Shown here: positions 35,087-48,598 of the stretch, piece by piece
Position numbering within the stretch: the stretch's first letter is position 1
How the letters are laid out: the number at the start of each line of letters is the position of its first letter
From: Pseudomonadota bacterium
Lineage (GTDB): Bacteria; Pseudomonadota; Gammaproteobacteria; Burkholderiales; Gallionellaceae
Direction: 5' to 3'
Assembly (NCBI GenBank): GCA_021787435.1
Contig: JAJYLY010000004.1
Location: 124,001-188,000, forward strand
Length of the DNA: 64,000 nt
Position numbers and translations under genes: made by a program
Notes under the pieces: generated by a model
The model's input: only the letters and a program-made list of their open reading frames with translations
The model's database searches: none
Told to the model about the DNA's origin: nothing

Positions 35087-35984
35087 AGTTGTCGCACAGG
35101 GTGGAAATTTTCGCAGCGGTTATATTGCCATCGTCGGACGCCCCAATGTGGGAAAGTCTACGCTGCTCAATCACCTGATCGGGCAGAAAATCAGCATCAC
35201 CTCAAGCAAGGCGCAAACCACGCGCCACCGCATACATGGCATTTTTACCGATGAGCATGCGCAGTTCGTGTTTGTTGATACGCCCGGGTTCCAGATGAAG
35301 CATCTCAATGCGTTGAACCGCGGAATGAACCGGGTGGTGACCAGTAGCCTGCGTGATGTCCAAGTGGTTTTATATGTGCTGGAAGCGATGCGCTACGACG
35401 AACGCGATCAGGAAGTGCTGAAGCTCTTGCCCGATAATCGGCCAGTCGTTCTGGTGATCAACAAGATTGATGCAATCGATGACAAGGGTCAACTGTTCGA
35501 TTTTGCAGAACGCGTTTCAAAGGATTTCAAGTTTGCCGACATCGTTCCGGTGAGCGCGAAATTCGGCAAGAAGATCGAGGAATTGCGCGAAACTCTACGC
35601 GGCTTGCTGCCCGAAGGCGGCCTGATCTATGATGCGGATGACGTGACAGATCGCAGCGAGCGCTTTTTGGCGGCAGAAATCCTGCGCGAGAAGGTGTTTC
35701 GTTTCACAGGCGAAGAGCTGCCGTATTCTGTGAGCGTGGTAATCGAGGCATTCAAGATGGACAAGAAGTTGCGCCGCATCAGCGCTGCGATCCTCGTCGA
35801 CAAGGAGGCGCACAAGATGATGCTGCTTGGCAAGAAGGGCGAGAAGATCAAGGAGATCGCAACCCAGGCGCGGCTTGATATGGAAAAGCTGTTCGATGGC
35901 AAGGTTTTTCTCGAGGTGTTCATCAAGGTTCGCAGCGGCTGGGCGGATGACGCGCGTATGTTGCAGACGCTGGGTTATGAGTAA
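35079..35984 (+). CDS. era: GTPase Era
   Basis: A 301-residue ribosome-assembly GTPase that binds 16S rRNA near its 3' end. G1 [10 protein letters not shown]3 DTPGFQ, G4 NKID and G5 SAKFG are all visible in the first 170 residues. The C-terminal KH domain contains [17 protein letters not shown]. The ATG at 35079 lies inside the last codons of rnc (8-base overlap), so the two are translationally coupled, as in other proteobacteria. Confidence 0.94.
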   Translation: MNEVVAQGGNFRSGYIAIVGRPNVGKSTLLNHLIGQKISITSSKAQTTRHRIHGIFTDEHAQFVFVDTPGFQMKHLNALNRGMNRVVTSSLRDVQVVLYVLEAMRYDERDQEVLKLLPDNRPVVLVINKIDAIDDKGQLFDFAERVSKDFKFADIVPVSAKFGKKIEELRETLRGLLPEGGLIYDADDVTDRSERFLAAEILREKVFRFTGEELPYSVSVVIEAFKMDKKLRRISAAILVDKEAHKMMLLGKKGEKIKEIATQARLDMEKLFDGKVFLEVFIKVRSGWADDARMLQTLGYE

Positions 35985-36024
35985 AAGCAGCTTACAGCCA
36001 ATTGAAAATTGATAATTTCGCAGA

Positions 36025-36744
36025 ATGACGAGTCGGCAAAACAGGTATCAGGATGAGCTGGCATTTGTGCTGCATTCCCACCCGTTCCGCGAAACCAGTC
36101 TGTTGCTCGATGTGTACAGCCGACATCATGGCAGGCTTGCGATCGTGGCGCGTGGCGCCAGGCGGCCGGGGTCGGCATTGCGCGGTGTACTGATGAATTT
36201 TCAGCCTTTGCTGTTGTCCTGGTTCGGCAAAGGTGAGGTGCGTACTTTGCATGCCGCGCAGTGGCAGGGAGGGCAGCCTTATTTGCAGGGCACTGCGTTG
36301 ATGTGCGGGTTCTATCTCAATGAGTTGCTGATTAACCTGCTTGCGCGCGATGATGCCCATGAGCAATTGTTCGATTATTACCGGGCAACCCTGTATCGGC
36401 TGGCTCATGAATCCGACCATGCTGCAAGCCTGCGCTGTTTTGAAAAACACCTGCTTCAGGAACTAGGTTATGCGCTGGAGCTGAAAAAAGAAGCGGGCAG
36501 CAACAATCCCATACTGCCCGAAATTTGTTATCGTTATGTCGTGGAGAAGGGCGCGCTGCCCGATGGTGGCAATGCAGGCATGAAGGTGCTGGGCAAGACG
36601 CTGCTGGCGATGGCTGACGATGATTATGCAGACCATGTGGTGATACAGCAGAGCAAGCAGCTGATGCGCATGATGCTGAATCATCATCTTGGCGGCAAGG
36701 TGTTGCATACCCGTGAACTGATCAAGGATTTGCAAAAAAAATGA
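36025..36744 (+). CDS. recO: DNA repair protein RecO
   Basis: A 239-residue recombination mediator with an N-terminal OB fold ([34 protein letters not shown]) and a helical C-terminal domain. It partners RecR, encoded about 14 kb upstream in this window, in RecFOR-type gap repair. The ATG at 36025 gives [12 protein letters not shown]. The stop overlaps the pdxJ start by four bases. Confidence 0.88.
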   Translation: MTSRQNRYQDELAFVLHSHPFRETSLLLDVYSRHHGRLAIVARGARRPGSALRGVLMNFQPLLLSWFGKGEVRTLHAAQWQGGQPYLQGTALMCGFYLNELLINLLARDDAHEQLFDYYRATLYRLAHESDHAASLRCFEKHLLQELGYALELKKEAGSNNPILPEICYRYVVEKGALPDGGNAGMKVLGKTLLAMADDDYADHVVIQQSKQLMRMMLNHHLGGKVLHTRELIKDLQKK

Positions 36745-37532
36745 TTAAACTAGGACTGAACATCGATCACATTGCCACGTTGCGCCAGGCGCGAGGTGCG
36801 CGTTATCCCAACCTGGTGCGTGCAGCGCTGATTTGCGAAGAGGCCGGGGCGGACGCGATCACGCTACATTTGCGTGAAGACAGACGCCACATTCAGGATA
36901 AGGATGTGGTCGTGTTGCGCGAGATGCTACAAACCCGCATGAATCTGGAGTGCGCAGTCACCGACGAGATGATCAACAATGCGCTGCTCATCAAGCCGCA
37001 CGATTTGTGTCTGGTGCCCGAAAGGCGCGAAGAGCTGACGACCGAGGGAGGGCTTGACGTGATACGTTATTTCGACGCGATCAAATCAGTCTCGGGGCGC
37101 TGTGCCGATGCCGGGATACGCGTGTCCTTGTTCATCGATCCCGATGTCAGGCAAATAGATGCCGCATGCCGCACCGGTGCTCCTGCGATCGAGCTGCATA
37201 CAGGGCAGTATGCTGAAGCCGACAGCGTGCCAACAAGGAAGGACGAACTGGAACGACTGCGCTTTGCGGCCGCGCACGCCAGCCAGCAGGGCTTGCAGGT
37301 GAATGCAGGACATGGCCTGCACTATCACAACGTGCAGGATATCGTTGCGATTCCGAATATCGCAGAGCTCAATATAGGTCACGCGATCATTGCCGAATCG
37401 CTGTTCATTGGGCTGGATGCTGCTGTGCGCAAGATGAAGCGATTGATGAAGGAAGGGCTTTCGTCCGATGGAAAAACCAGCCATTCCACAAAGCTTGCAG
37501 CCAGCAATGACGCTGGTTACCCTCGGAAATGA
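36741..37532 (+). CDS. pdxJ: Pyridoxine 5'-phosphate synthase
   Basis: A 263-residue TIM-barrel enzyme that condenses 1-deoxyxylulose 5-phosphate with 3-amino-2-oxopropyl phosphate to make pyridoxine 5'-phosphate. Visible motifs are [16 protein letters not shown] at the N-terminus, [24 protein letters not shown], and the C-terminal [10 protein letters not shown] and [12 protein letters not shown]. It is about 20 residues longer than E. coli PdxJ (243), the extra part being a polar tail after KRLMKEG. It is coupled to recO by ATGA. Confidence 0.94.
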   Translation: MIKLGLNIDHIATLRQARGARYPNLVRAALICEEAGADAITLHLREDRRHIQDKDVVVLREMLQTRMNLECAVTDEMINNALLIKPHDLCLVPERREELTTEGGLDVIRYFDAIKSVSGRCADAGIRVSLFIDPDVRQIDAACRTGAPAIELHTGQYAEADSVPTRKDELERLRFAAAHASQQGLQVNAGHGLHYHNVQDIVAIPNIAELNIGHAIIAESLFIGLDAAVRKMKRLMKEGLSSDGKTSHSTKLAASNDAGYPRK

Positions 37533-37535
37533 TGC

Positions 37536-37916
37536 ATGATTTTTGGGATAGGCACCGACATCGTCGAGTATGCGCGCATCGAATCGATGTGGCAGCGCTA
37601 TCAGGCCAGGCTGGCAGAGCGCATGCTGAGCGCAGCCGAGCTGCCAGAATATCGCGCGCACGCGCAACCGGCGCGCTTGTTGGCAAAACGTTTTGCCGCC
37701 AAGGAAGCCTTTGCCAAAGCCGTGGGCAGCGGTCTTAGATATCCTGTCAGCCTGACGCTCATCAGCGTGACACACGATGGCCTAGGCAAACCTGTGTTGC
37801 AGTTCGACCCTGTACTGCGCACCTATCTGGCTCGGCTGGGCATCAGCGGGCATCATCTTTCACTCAGCGACGAGCGCAATATGATCGTCGCATTTGTTGT
37901 GCTGGAAACCAATTAA
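37536..37916 (+). CDS. acpS: Holo-[acyl-carrier-protein] synthase
   Basis: A 126-residue phosphopantetheinyl transferase that converts apo-ACP to holo-ACP using CoA. The metal ligands are Asp8 in FGIGTDIVEYARIE and the Glu in KRFAAKEAFAKA, and HLSLSDERNMIVAFVV ends the fold. The start lies three bases after the pdxJ stop. Directly downstream comes nagZ. Confidence 0.92.
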   Translation: MIFGIGTDIVEYARIESMWQRYQARLAERMLSAAELPEYRAHAQPARLLAKRFAAKEAFAKAVGSGLRYPVSLTLISVTHDGLGKPVLQFDPVLRTYLARLGISGHHLSLSDERNMIVAFVVLETN

Positions 37917-37926
37917 CGGAGCTGCC

Positions 37927-38976
37927 ATGGGTTTAGGACCGGTCATGCTGGATGTGCTGAGCACGGAGTTGACGCCTGATGACGAGGCGCGTCTGATGAA
38001 TCCGCTGGTGGGCGGCGTGATTTTATTCAAACGCAATTTTGCTTCAATTACACAGTTGACCAGGCTGACTTCAGCGATACGCGCGCTGCGCCCCACGCCG
38101 CTTTTGATTGCGGTGGATCACGAAGGCGGGAGAGTGCAGCGCTTTCACGAAGGGTTTACAAGAATTCCGGCGATGCGCGAACTGGGCAGGATATGGGACC
38201 ATCACCCGCAGCGCGCACGCCATCTGGCGCACCAGACGGGCTTTGTGCTGGGTGCCGAGTTGCGCGGCTGCGGCGTGGATTTCAGTTTTACGCCGGTGCT
38301 GGACGTGGATCATGGAAGAAGCGGTGTGATCGGCGACCGCGCATTTCACAGCGACCCCGAGGCGATCTCCGAGCTTGCGCACCATTTGCTGCTGGGGCTG
38401 AAGGAGGCTGGCATGCACACGGTAGGCAAGCATTTTCCGGGGCATGGCTTCGTTGCCGCAGATTCGCATCTTTCGATACCTGTGGATGAGCGAAAATTTG
38501 TGGACATCGAACTTTGCGATCTGGTGCCGTTCCGGAAAATGATTTCCTTCGGGCTGGCGGCAATCATGCCAGCCCATGTGATCTATCCCGCGGTGGACAG
38601 TCGCCCGGCAGGATTTTCATCGGTCTGGCTCAAAGATATCCTGCGCGGCACGCTGGATTTCGAGGGCTGCATCTTCAGCGACGACCTGAGCATGGAAGGA
38701 GCGACGGTAGCCGGCGGCATCGTTGAGCGCGCTTCGGCTGCGCTCAATGCCGGATGCGACATGGTGCTGGTGTGCAACAAGCCGGAATCGGTAGATGAAC
38801 TCTTGGCCGGTTTGCATTGGGAAATGCCCGTAACAAGCCGTGCCCGCCTGATACACATGCGCGGCGCGCCGCATCCTGTGCCAATTGCAAAGCTGCATGA
38901 GGACGGACATTTTTTGAAGGCGCTGAAGGAAGTGTCCGGCATAGGCATAAGCTCGCCTGAATTACCGTTGACCTAG
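37927..38976 (+). CDS. nagZ: Beta-N-acetylhexosaminidase NagZ
   Basis: A 349-residue cytoplasmic GH3 glycosidase that removes GlcNAc from anhydromuropeptides during cell-wall recycling. The family motif KHFPGHG is in VGKHFPGHGFVAADSH, the nucleophile Asp is in IFSDDLSMEGA, and DHEGGRVQRF is near residue 70. The frame is open further upstream, overlapping acpS. The ATG at 37927 is preferred because it directly follows acpS (10 bases) with GGAG upstream. Length agrees with E. coli NagZ (341). Confidence 0.92.
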   Translation: MGLGPVMLDVLSTELTPDDEARLMNPLVGGVILFKRNFASITQLTRLTSAIRALRPTPLLIAVDHEGGRVQRFHEGFTRIPAMRELGRIWDHHPQRARHLAHQTGFVLGAELRGCGVDFSFTPVLDVDHGRSGVIGDRAFHSDPEAISELAHHLLLGLKEAGMHTVGKHFPGHGFVAADSHLSIPVDERKFVDIELCDLVPFRKMISFGLAAIMPAHVIYPAVDSRPAGFSSVWLKDILRGTLDFEGCIFSDDLSMEGATVAGGIVERASAALNAGCDMVLVCNKPESVDELLAGLHWEMPVTSRARLIHMRGAPHPVPIAKLHEDGHFLKALKEVSGIGISSPELPLT

Positions 38977-39020
38977 CTTTTTTGAGATAATCCGCGTGTT
39001 GCGTTGTCGGGAATGAAAAC

Positions 39021-42717
<3,697 letters not shown>

Positions 42718-42785
42718 AAATGGTCCTTACGGCTTTTTACTCGATCCTCGCGCCACAATCCTAAATCCTAAGGTAAGGAGTTTTT

Positions 42786-43532
42786 ATGCTGGCAATCATA
42801 GGCGGTCGCGGCCTGACGGAACTGGCGAATCTCAAAATCACGCACCGGCAGGTGATGCGTACGCCTTTCGGCGAACCATCCGGCGCTTTCTTGTTCGGCA
42901 CGTTAAACGGACATGAGGTGATCTTTCTGGCTCGCCACGGCTTCGGCTATACGATACCGCCGCACCTTGTGAATTACCGCGCGAATCTCTGGGCGCTGCG
43001 CGAGCAGGGAGTGGGCGATGTGGTGTCCGTTGCAACCGTCGGCGGGATACGCGCGGACCTTGTGCCAGGCATGCTGTTAGTGCCAGATCAGATCATCGAT
43101 TACACGCATGGGCGCGAAGATACTTTTTTTGGCAACCGCAATACCAGCTACCGGAACATCGACTTTACGCTGCCCTATTCAGAAAAACTGCGCGCCCGTA
43201 TTCTGCAAAGTGCAAAACTGGCGCAGCAGCCCTGTCTGGATAGCGGCGTGTATGCGACAACGCAGGGGCCGCGCCTTGACAGTATCGCAGAGATAAACCG
43301 TTACGAGAAGGATGGTGCGCATATGGTCGGCATGACGGGCATGCCGGAAGCGGCGCTGGCACGTGAGCTGGACATGAACTATGCGATGATAGCCGTGGTG
43401 GCGAACTATGCGGCAGGCAGGGGGGATAACCTGCAGGGCATCAATGTCGAAAGCGTGAATGCGATCGCGATGAGCGCGATGGACAAGGTGCGCGCCATCT
43501 TGGAATGTGTGGTCAACTGCGAGGAGGAATAG
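42786..43532 (+). CDS. S-methyl-5'-thioinosine phosphorylase (MTAP family)
   Basis: A 248-residue purine nucleoside phosphorylase of the MTAP/PNP family. Visible motifs are IIGGRGL at the N-terminus, the phosphate-binding [20 protein letters not shown], and [32 protein letters not shown]. The residue that in MTA phosphorylase is Asp of the 6-aminopurine site appears as Asn in VVANYAAG, the arrangement expected for 6-oxopurines. This favours methylthioinosine over methylthioadenosine, as in the Pseudomonas enzyme. The hypoxanthine released can feed hpt just upstream. AAGGAG precedes the ATG. Confidence 0.78.
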   Translation: MLAIIGGRGLTELANLKITHRQVMRTPFGEPSGAFLFGTLNGHEVIFLARHGFGYTIPPHLVNYRANLWALREQGVGDVVSVATVGGIRADLVPGMLLVPDQIIDYTHGREDTFFGNRNTSYRNIDFTLPYSEKLRARILQSAKLAQQPCLDSGVYATTQGPRLDSIAEINRYEKDGAHMVGMTGMPEAALARELDMNYAMIAVVANYAAGRGDNLQGINVESVNAIAMSAMDKVRAILECVVNCEEE

Positions 43533-43534
43533 CC

Positions 43535-44068
43535 GTGGCGATCAAACCAGTGCTGCGCATGGGCGATGCGCGTCTGTTGCAGGTGTCATTGCCGGTGAGC
43601 GATTTTCCAGGTTTGCAGGTGCTGCTTTCCGACATGCGCGACACGATGAAGGCGTTGAACGGTGCAGGCCTTGCAGCGCCGCAAATAGGGGTCAATCTTC
43701 GCGTGGTGATCTTCGGCGTGCCGGAGCAGAAGAATCCGCGCTATCCCGATGCGGAGACGGTTCCTGAAACGGTGCTGGTCAATCCCGTCATCACGCCGAT
43801 GGACGACGGGATGACTGAGGACTGGGAGGGTTGCTTGAGCGTGCCTGGGATGTGTGGCCTGGTGCCGCGACACAACGCGATTCGCTATCAGGGCTATGAC
43901 GAATACGGTGCGCTGATCGATCGCACCGTCAGCGGCTTTCATGCGCGGGTGGTGCAGCACGAATGCGATCATCTGAATGGAATCCTGTATCCGATGCGCA
44001 TCCGCGATCTTGGCAATTTCGGTTTTAGGGACGTGCTGTTCCCGAACTCGCCCATGCAGGACGAATAG
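43535..44068 (+). CDS. def: Peptide deformylase
   Basis: A 177-residue metalloenzyme that removes the N-formyl group from new proteins. All three motifs are present: [20 protein letters not shown] and the metal site HECDHLNG. The GTG at 43535 is chosen because GAGGAGG lies seven to ten bases upstream and the conserved N-terminus [13 protein letters not shown] begins there. It starts two bases after the phosphorylase stop. It may be a second deformylase, since the fmt-linked copy is not in this window. Confidence 0.9.
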   Translation: MAIKPVLRMGDARLLQVSLPVSDFPGLQVLLSDMRDTMKALNGAGLAAPQIGVNLRVVIFGVPEQKNPRYPDAETVPETVLVNPVITPMDDGMTEDWEGCLSVPGMCGLVPRHNAIRYQGYDEYGALIDRTVSGFHARVVQHECDHLNGILYPMRIRDLGNFGFRDVLFPNSPMQDE

Positions 44069-45091
44069 TTGGAACGACTCAGGTCCAAAGCGGTTCGCAA
44101 CCTTCTGATCGCGTTCATTGCGCTGATGGCGGTTTTCATTGTCGGCACGCTGGGCTACCGTATCCTGGGCGGTGCGAAATATTCCTGGATGGACTGCTTC
44201 TACATGACCTTCGTCACCATTTCGACCATAGGGTATGAAGAGATCGTAGACGTGAGGCAGTATGAGTATGGCCGTCTGTTCACGGTGTTTATAGGAATTT
44301 CCGGCATCGGTGTATTGGGTTATGTGTTGTCCACATTCACTGCGTTCATGCTGGAGAGCGATCTGAATGTTTCATTGCGGAGAAGAAAAATGCTGAAGAA
44401 AATTGCGCAGCTAAAGGATCACTACATCGTATGCGGGGCAGGAAGGGTGGGTAGCAACGTGGCGCATGAGCTTGCGATGACCGGGCGCGTTTTTGTGATC
44501 GTCGACGACGACATGGATGTTATCCAGCACTATCTCGATAATCATCCCGAACAGCTATACATACACGGCGATGCAACGGACAACGATGTGCTGCTTGCCT
44601 CAGGTATATCCCATGCGGCCGGGGTTTTCGCCGTGGCGCATGAAGATAGCTCCAACCTTGTGATCAGCTTGAGCGCGAAACAGCTCAATCCCCATCTGCG
44701 AGTGGTGGCGCGCTGCCACGACATGAAGAATGCGGATAAAACCCGGCGCGTCGGGGCGGACGAGATCATCTCTCCCGATTACAGCGGTGGCTTAAGCCTC
44801 GTGTCTGCGATGGTCAGGCCCAACGTGATGAATTTTCTCGACGAGATGTTCAAGTCAGACAGCAAACTGCGCATGGAGGAGATACGCATTCCGGACAGCC
44901 TGGTGAACAAGTCGCTTAGCCTTCTGTATCGGGAGAACCAGGACTGCATGGTGCTTGCCATCCAGAGGCAGGGCGTATGGAAGCTCAATCCGTCGTCCGA
45001 CCATGTTCTGCAGGGAAACGATATGCTGATGCTAATGACCACCCCTGAAGGACGCTCGCGTCTGGAGCAGTTGATACAAGGGATCGCCTGA
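44069..45091 (+). CDS. Two-helix K+ channel with RCK (TrkA-N/TrkA-C) domains
   Basis: A 340-residue potassium channel subunit. TM1 is at about 11-32, the pore loop carries the filter TIGYEE (53-58), and TM2 is at 70-95. A cytoplasmic RCK domain has the Rossmann motif GAGRVG (123-128), and a TrkA-C domain (about 255-338) follows. The filter reads TIGY rather than TVGY, a common bacterial variant. It probably gates K+ flow in response to a nucleotide or Ca2+. The TTG start at 44069 directly abuts the def stop, with GGACGA upstream. Confidence 0.85.
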   Translation: MERLRSKAVRNLLIAFIALMAVFIVGTLGYRILGGAKYSWMDCFYMTFVTISTIGYEEIVDVRQYEYGRLFTVFIGISGIGVLGYVLSTFTAFMLESDLNVSLRRRKMLKKIAQLKDHYIVCGAGRVGSNVAHELAMTGRVFVIVDDDMDVIQHYLDNHPEQLYIHGDATDNDVLLASGISHAAGVFAVAHEDSSNLVISLSAKQLNPHLRVVARCHDMKNADKTRRVGADEIISPDYSGGLSLVSAMVRPNVMNFLDEMFKSDSKLRMEEIRIPDSLVNKSLSLLYRENQDCMVLAIQRQGVWKLNPSSDHVLQGNDMLMLMTTPEGRSRLEQLIQGIA

Positions 45092-45102
45092 AGTCCTGCT
45101 GA

Positions 45103-47034
45103 TTAGGGCAAGGTGCCTGTGAAAAATGCGATGGCTTCCGCTTGCTCTCGCGTCCTTTTCATCGGTGGCAGGCTTTGCCAGATGCGTTTTCCATACTGTT
45201 TGGTGATGATGCGCGGGTCGCAGATCATTAGCACGCCTCTGTCGTTCTCGTCGCGTATCAGGCGTCCTGCGCCCTGTTTCAAGGTGATGATCGCGCGCGG
45301 CAGCTGATACTCCATGAAGGCATTGCGCCCCTGCCTTGTGATCTGTTCGATGCGTGCGGCCAGCACCGGGTCGTCTGGCGGCGCGAAGGGCAGTTTGTCT
45401 ATGATCACAAGTGAAAGTGCCTCGCCTCTGACATCAACTCCTTCCCAGAATGACTGGCTGCCAAGCAGCACCGCGTTGCCGTGTTCGCGGAAACGGGTCA
45501 GAAGCTCGTTCCTCGATTCTTCTCCCTGCAACAGCAGCGGATAGGTGAGGCCGCGGGACTCGAACTCGGTCTGCAGGATTTCATAAGCGCGCTGCATTGC
45601 GCGCAGGCTGGTGAACAGAAGAAAAGCACGGCCGCGGCTGGCTTCTATCATCGGCAGCGCAGCTTCCACCACGGCCTCCGTATAACCCTCGCTGTTGGGC
45701 TCGGGCAGGTTTTTCGGCACATACAGCAATGCCTGCTCCTGGTAGTTGAACGGGCTATCCCAGCATGCGGTTCTTGCCTTCATCAAGCCCATCTCGCTCT
45801 GGTAATGTGAGAAATCCTGCTTTACGGCCAGCGTTGCCGAAGTGAATATCCATGCGCGGGCGGAGCCGCCGATCTGTTTTTCGAAAATCTCGGCGATGGA
45901 CAGCGGTGTAGAATTCAATTGCAGCGTATGATGGAACACTTCCAACCAGCGCACCCTGGTGTCATCCATGTCCTCCTGCCACTGCATGAGCTGCTGCGAA
46001 AAGTTCTGTGCGCGCTGCCAGCAGTTTTCCAGACCTTCGCTGCGTTCCGCCTGTTTTTCCAGCATGGTGGATAGCGCTCCCAGTTTCTCGACTAGCTGTT
46101 TGAGCGCAGGGGAAAACGTCTTGAAATTAGCGGTCGCAGCAGCAGGCATGCGGCCTTCCTTCTTGAACACCAGGCGCAAGTCGCGTGCGGCCTTGTCCAA
46201 TTCATCGCAAGCCTTGGGCAATGGCGCAAAGTCTTTGGCCGATGTGAGTGCTTCGATGCGCGCGTCCTGAGCCAGGTCCAGCAGTTGTGAAGTGGACAAG
46301 TTTTCGCCGAAGAACAGGCTCGCGGTTTCAGGCAGCTGGTGCGCCTCATCGAATATCACGGTGTTGCAGGCGGGCAAAAGTTCGGCCACACCTTCATCTC
46401 TTAGCATCACGTCTGCAAAGAACAGATGGTGATTGACCACCACGATGTCCGCCTTCATCGCCTCAGAGCGCGCATGCAATACGAAGCATTCCTTGTGGTT
46501 CGGGCATTCTTGCCCAAGGCAGTTGTCGCGGGTGGAGGTGACCTGCAGCCAGATCGGCGCATTTTCTGGAACGTCCGGCACAAAGCTCTTGTCGCCGGTG
46601 TCGCTGATCTTGGCGTATTTTTTTATCTTGGCTAAATGCCTGATGTCCTCACGGCTGGCGAAGCGGCCGTCGTTCAGTGCGCGTTCCAAGTGATAGTGGC
46701 ATACATAATTAGCGCGCCCCTTTAACAGCGCAATAGTGACAGGGGCTTTCAGCGCATCGCGCACCATCGGCAGATCCTTCTGGAACAGCTGGTCCTGCAA
46801 ATTCTTGGTGCCGGTCGAGATGATCACCTTGCCACCGTTCAAAAGCGCCGGCACAAGATAGGCGAAGGTCTTGCCGGTGCCTGTGCCTGCTTCAGCGACC
46901 AGGATCGCGTTATGTTCGATCGCGTCGGCGACCGCCATGGCCATTTCACGCTGCTGCGCGCGCGGGCGGAACGAAGATACCTCGGTGGCCAGCGGACTGT
47001 GTTCGGAAAAAAAATGCGCTACTTCTGCAGACAT
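45103..47034 (-). CDS. DinG/YoaA-family ATP-dependent DNA helicase
   Basis: A 643-residue XPD-like superfamily 2 helicase. Walker A EAGTGTGKT is near residue 49, and the iron-sulfur domain has Cys in NYVCHYHLE, NCLGQECPNHKECF. The DEAH box is IFDEAHQLPE, and the helicase C motifs SFWEGVDVRG and QGAGRLIRDEND follow. The length is nearer to YoaA (636) than to DinG (716). The ATG at 47034 is preferred over an upstream in-frame start that would add a 30-residue extension. It is convergent with the K+ channel gene and divergent from radA. Confidence 0.87.
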   Translation of the reverse strand: MSAEVAHFFSEHSPLATEVSSFRPRAQQREMAMAVADAIEHNAILVAEAGTGTGKTFAYLVPALLNGGKVIISTGTKNLQDQLFQKDLPMVRDALKAPVTIALLKGRANYVCHYHLERALNDGRFASREDIRHLAKIKKYAKISDTGDKSFVPDVPENAPIWLQVTSTRDNCLGQECPNHKECFVLHARSEAMKADIVVVNHHLFFADVMLRDEGVAELLPACNTVIFDEAHQLPETASLFFGENLSTSQLLDLAQDARIEALTSAKDFAPLPKACDELDKAARDLRLVFKKEGRMPAAATANFKTFSPALKQLVEKLGALSTMLEKQAERSEGLENCWQRAQNFSQQLMQWQEDMDDTRVRWLEVFHHTLQLNSTPLSIAEIFEKQIGGSARAWIFTSATLAVKQDFSHYQSEMGLMKARTACWDSPFNYQEQALLYVPKNLPEPNSEGYTEAVVEAALPMIEASRGRAFLLFTSLRAMQRAYEILQTEFESRGLTYPLLLQGEESRNELLTRFREHGNAVLLGSQSFWEGVDVRGEALSLVIIDKLPFAPPDDPVLAARIEQITRQGRNAFMEYQLPRAIITLKQGAGRLIRDENDRGVLMICDPRIITKQYGKRIWQSLPPMKRTREQAEAIAFFTGTLP

Positions 47035-47165
47035 GTTGAGGTTAAGGATAATATTCAGCCGCGATGGTATCGCAAAGCGGTGCGGTTGAATATGCGATGT
47101 TGTTCTGATTTTGCAGACTTGCACGGCGATTGTGCGTTATTGTATCGGTTCTTCATGGAGCAGGT

Positions 47166-48524
47166 ATGGCAAAAGCAAAAACGATATATTCCTGTACCGA
47201 GTGCGGCGGGCAGACGGCAAAGTGGCAGGGGCAGTGTCCGCATTGCATGGCGTGGAACACGCTCATCGAATCGGTAGCAGAACCCGCCATCAAGGGCGGC
47301 AACCGGTTTTCCGCGCTGGCCGCATCTGGCCGCGTGCAGATGCTCTCCGAGGTGGCTGCAGAGGAGATGCCGAGAACAACAACTGGCATCGAGGAGTTCG
47401 ACCGGGTGCTAGGCGGCGGCCTGGTGCCGGGCGCGGTGGTGTTGATCGGCGGCGATCCGGGGATAGGCAAGTCCACGCTGCTGCTTCAGGTACTCGCGCA
47501 TCTTTCCGCAATCCAGAGCACACTTTATGTGAGCGGCGAAGAGTCCGCGCAGCAGATCGCGCTGCGCGCCAAAAGGCTGGCGCTGGATGCGCGAAATCTG
47601 CGCCTGTTGCCCGAGATCCAGTTGGAAAGGATACAGTCGACCATCGCTCATGACAGGCCTTCCGTGGTGGTGATCGATTCGATCCAGACCGTGTATTCAG
47701 ACCAGCTCACTTCTGCGCCGGGTTCGGTAGCCCAGGTGAGGGAGTGTGCAGCACAGTTAACCCGTATCGCGAAGAGCCAGAACATCACCATGATCCTGGT
47801 GGGGCATGTGACCAAGGAAGGCGCGCTGGCAGGTCCCAGGGTGCTAGAGCATATCGTCGATACGGTGCTGTATTTCGAAGGAGATACGCATTCTAGCTTC
47901 CGTCTGATACGCGCGTTCAAGAACCGCTTCGGCGCAGTCAATGAGCTGGGCGTATTTGCGATGACGGAGCGGGGCTTGCGCGAAGTGAGCAATCCATCCG
48001 CGATGTTTCTGTCGCAGCATGGACAGCAAGTGGCGGGTACCTGCGTGATGGTGACGCAGGAAGGAACGCGCCCGCTGCTGGTGGAAATCCAGGCTTTGCT
48101 TGACGAGGCGCACAGTCCGAATGTCAAAAGGCTGTCTCTGGGCTTGGAGCAGAACCGGCTGGCGATGCTGCTCGCTGTATTGCACCGCCATGCGGGCATC
48201 GCCTGTTTCGATCAGGACGTATTCATCAATGCGGTGGGCGGGGTGAAGATCACCGAGCCGGGTGCGGATCTTGCGGTGATCTTGGCGATGGTGTCTTCCC
48301 TGCGCAACAAGCCCCTGCCCGAAAAGCTGGTGGTGTTCGGCGAGGTGGGATTGGCAGGCGAAGTGCGCCCCGTTCAGCGCGGCCAGGAGAGATTGCGCGA
48401 GGCAGCCAAGCTGGGTTTCACCCATGCGATCATCCCCAGGGCCAATGCCCCTCGCCATCCGATTGAAGGGATCACGGTCATCGCGGTTGAGCGCGTGGAA
48501 GAGGCCGTTGATCGCATGCGCTAG
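47166..48524 (+). CDS. radA: DNA repair protein RadA
   Basis: A 452-residue branch-migration protein. The N-terminal zinc finger uses Cys10, Cys13, Cys24 and Cys27 (YSCTECGG, GQCPHC). A RecA-like ATPase with GGDPGIGKSTLLLQ, the RadA-specific KNRFGAVNELGVF and a C-terminal Lon-protease-like domain follow (NAVGGVKITEPGADLAV). The ATG at 47166 fits the family N-terminus, although the frame is open 36 bases upstream. Confidence 0.94.
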   Translation: MAKAKTIYSCTECGGQTAKWQGQCPHCMAWNTLIESVAEPAIKGGNRFSALAASGRVQMLSEVAAEEMPRTTTGIEEFDRVLGGGLVPGAVVLIGGDPGIGKSTLLLQVLAHLSAIQSTLYVSGEESAQQIALRAKRLALDARNLRLLPEIQLERIQSTIAHDRPSVVVIDSIQTVYSDQLTSAPGSVAQVRECAAQLTRIAKSQNITMILVGHVTKEGALAGPRVLEHIVDTVLYFEGDTHSSFRLIRAFKNRFGAVNELGVFAMTERGLREVSNPSAMFLSQHGQQVAGTCVMVTQEGTRPLLVEIQALLDEAHSPNVKRLSLGLEQNRLAMLLAVLHRHAGIACFDQDVFINAVGGVKITEPGADLAVILAMVSSLRNKPLPEKLVVFGEVGLAGEVRPVQRGQERLREAAKLGFTHAIIPRANAPRHPIEGITVIAVERVEEAVDRMR

Positions 48525-48535
48525 AATTGTGCTGA

Positions 48536-48565
48536 TTGCCGACTCGCGTTAGAGTGCGGCATGAT
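48536..48565 (+). promoter_or_regulatory. Candidate promoter with overlapping dyad for the fad cluster
   Basis: TTGCCG (48536-48541) and CATGAT (48560-48565) are 18 bases apart. The spacer is almost filled by an imperfect dyad CCGACTC-GCGTTA-GAGTGCGG (48539-48559) that could be an operator for a TetR- or GntR-type fatty-acid regulator. The regulator is not identified. Confidence 0.33.
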
Positions 48566-48598
48566 AACCCCGGCAGGGGAAAATTGAGGAGATGCACG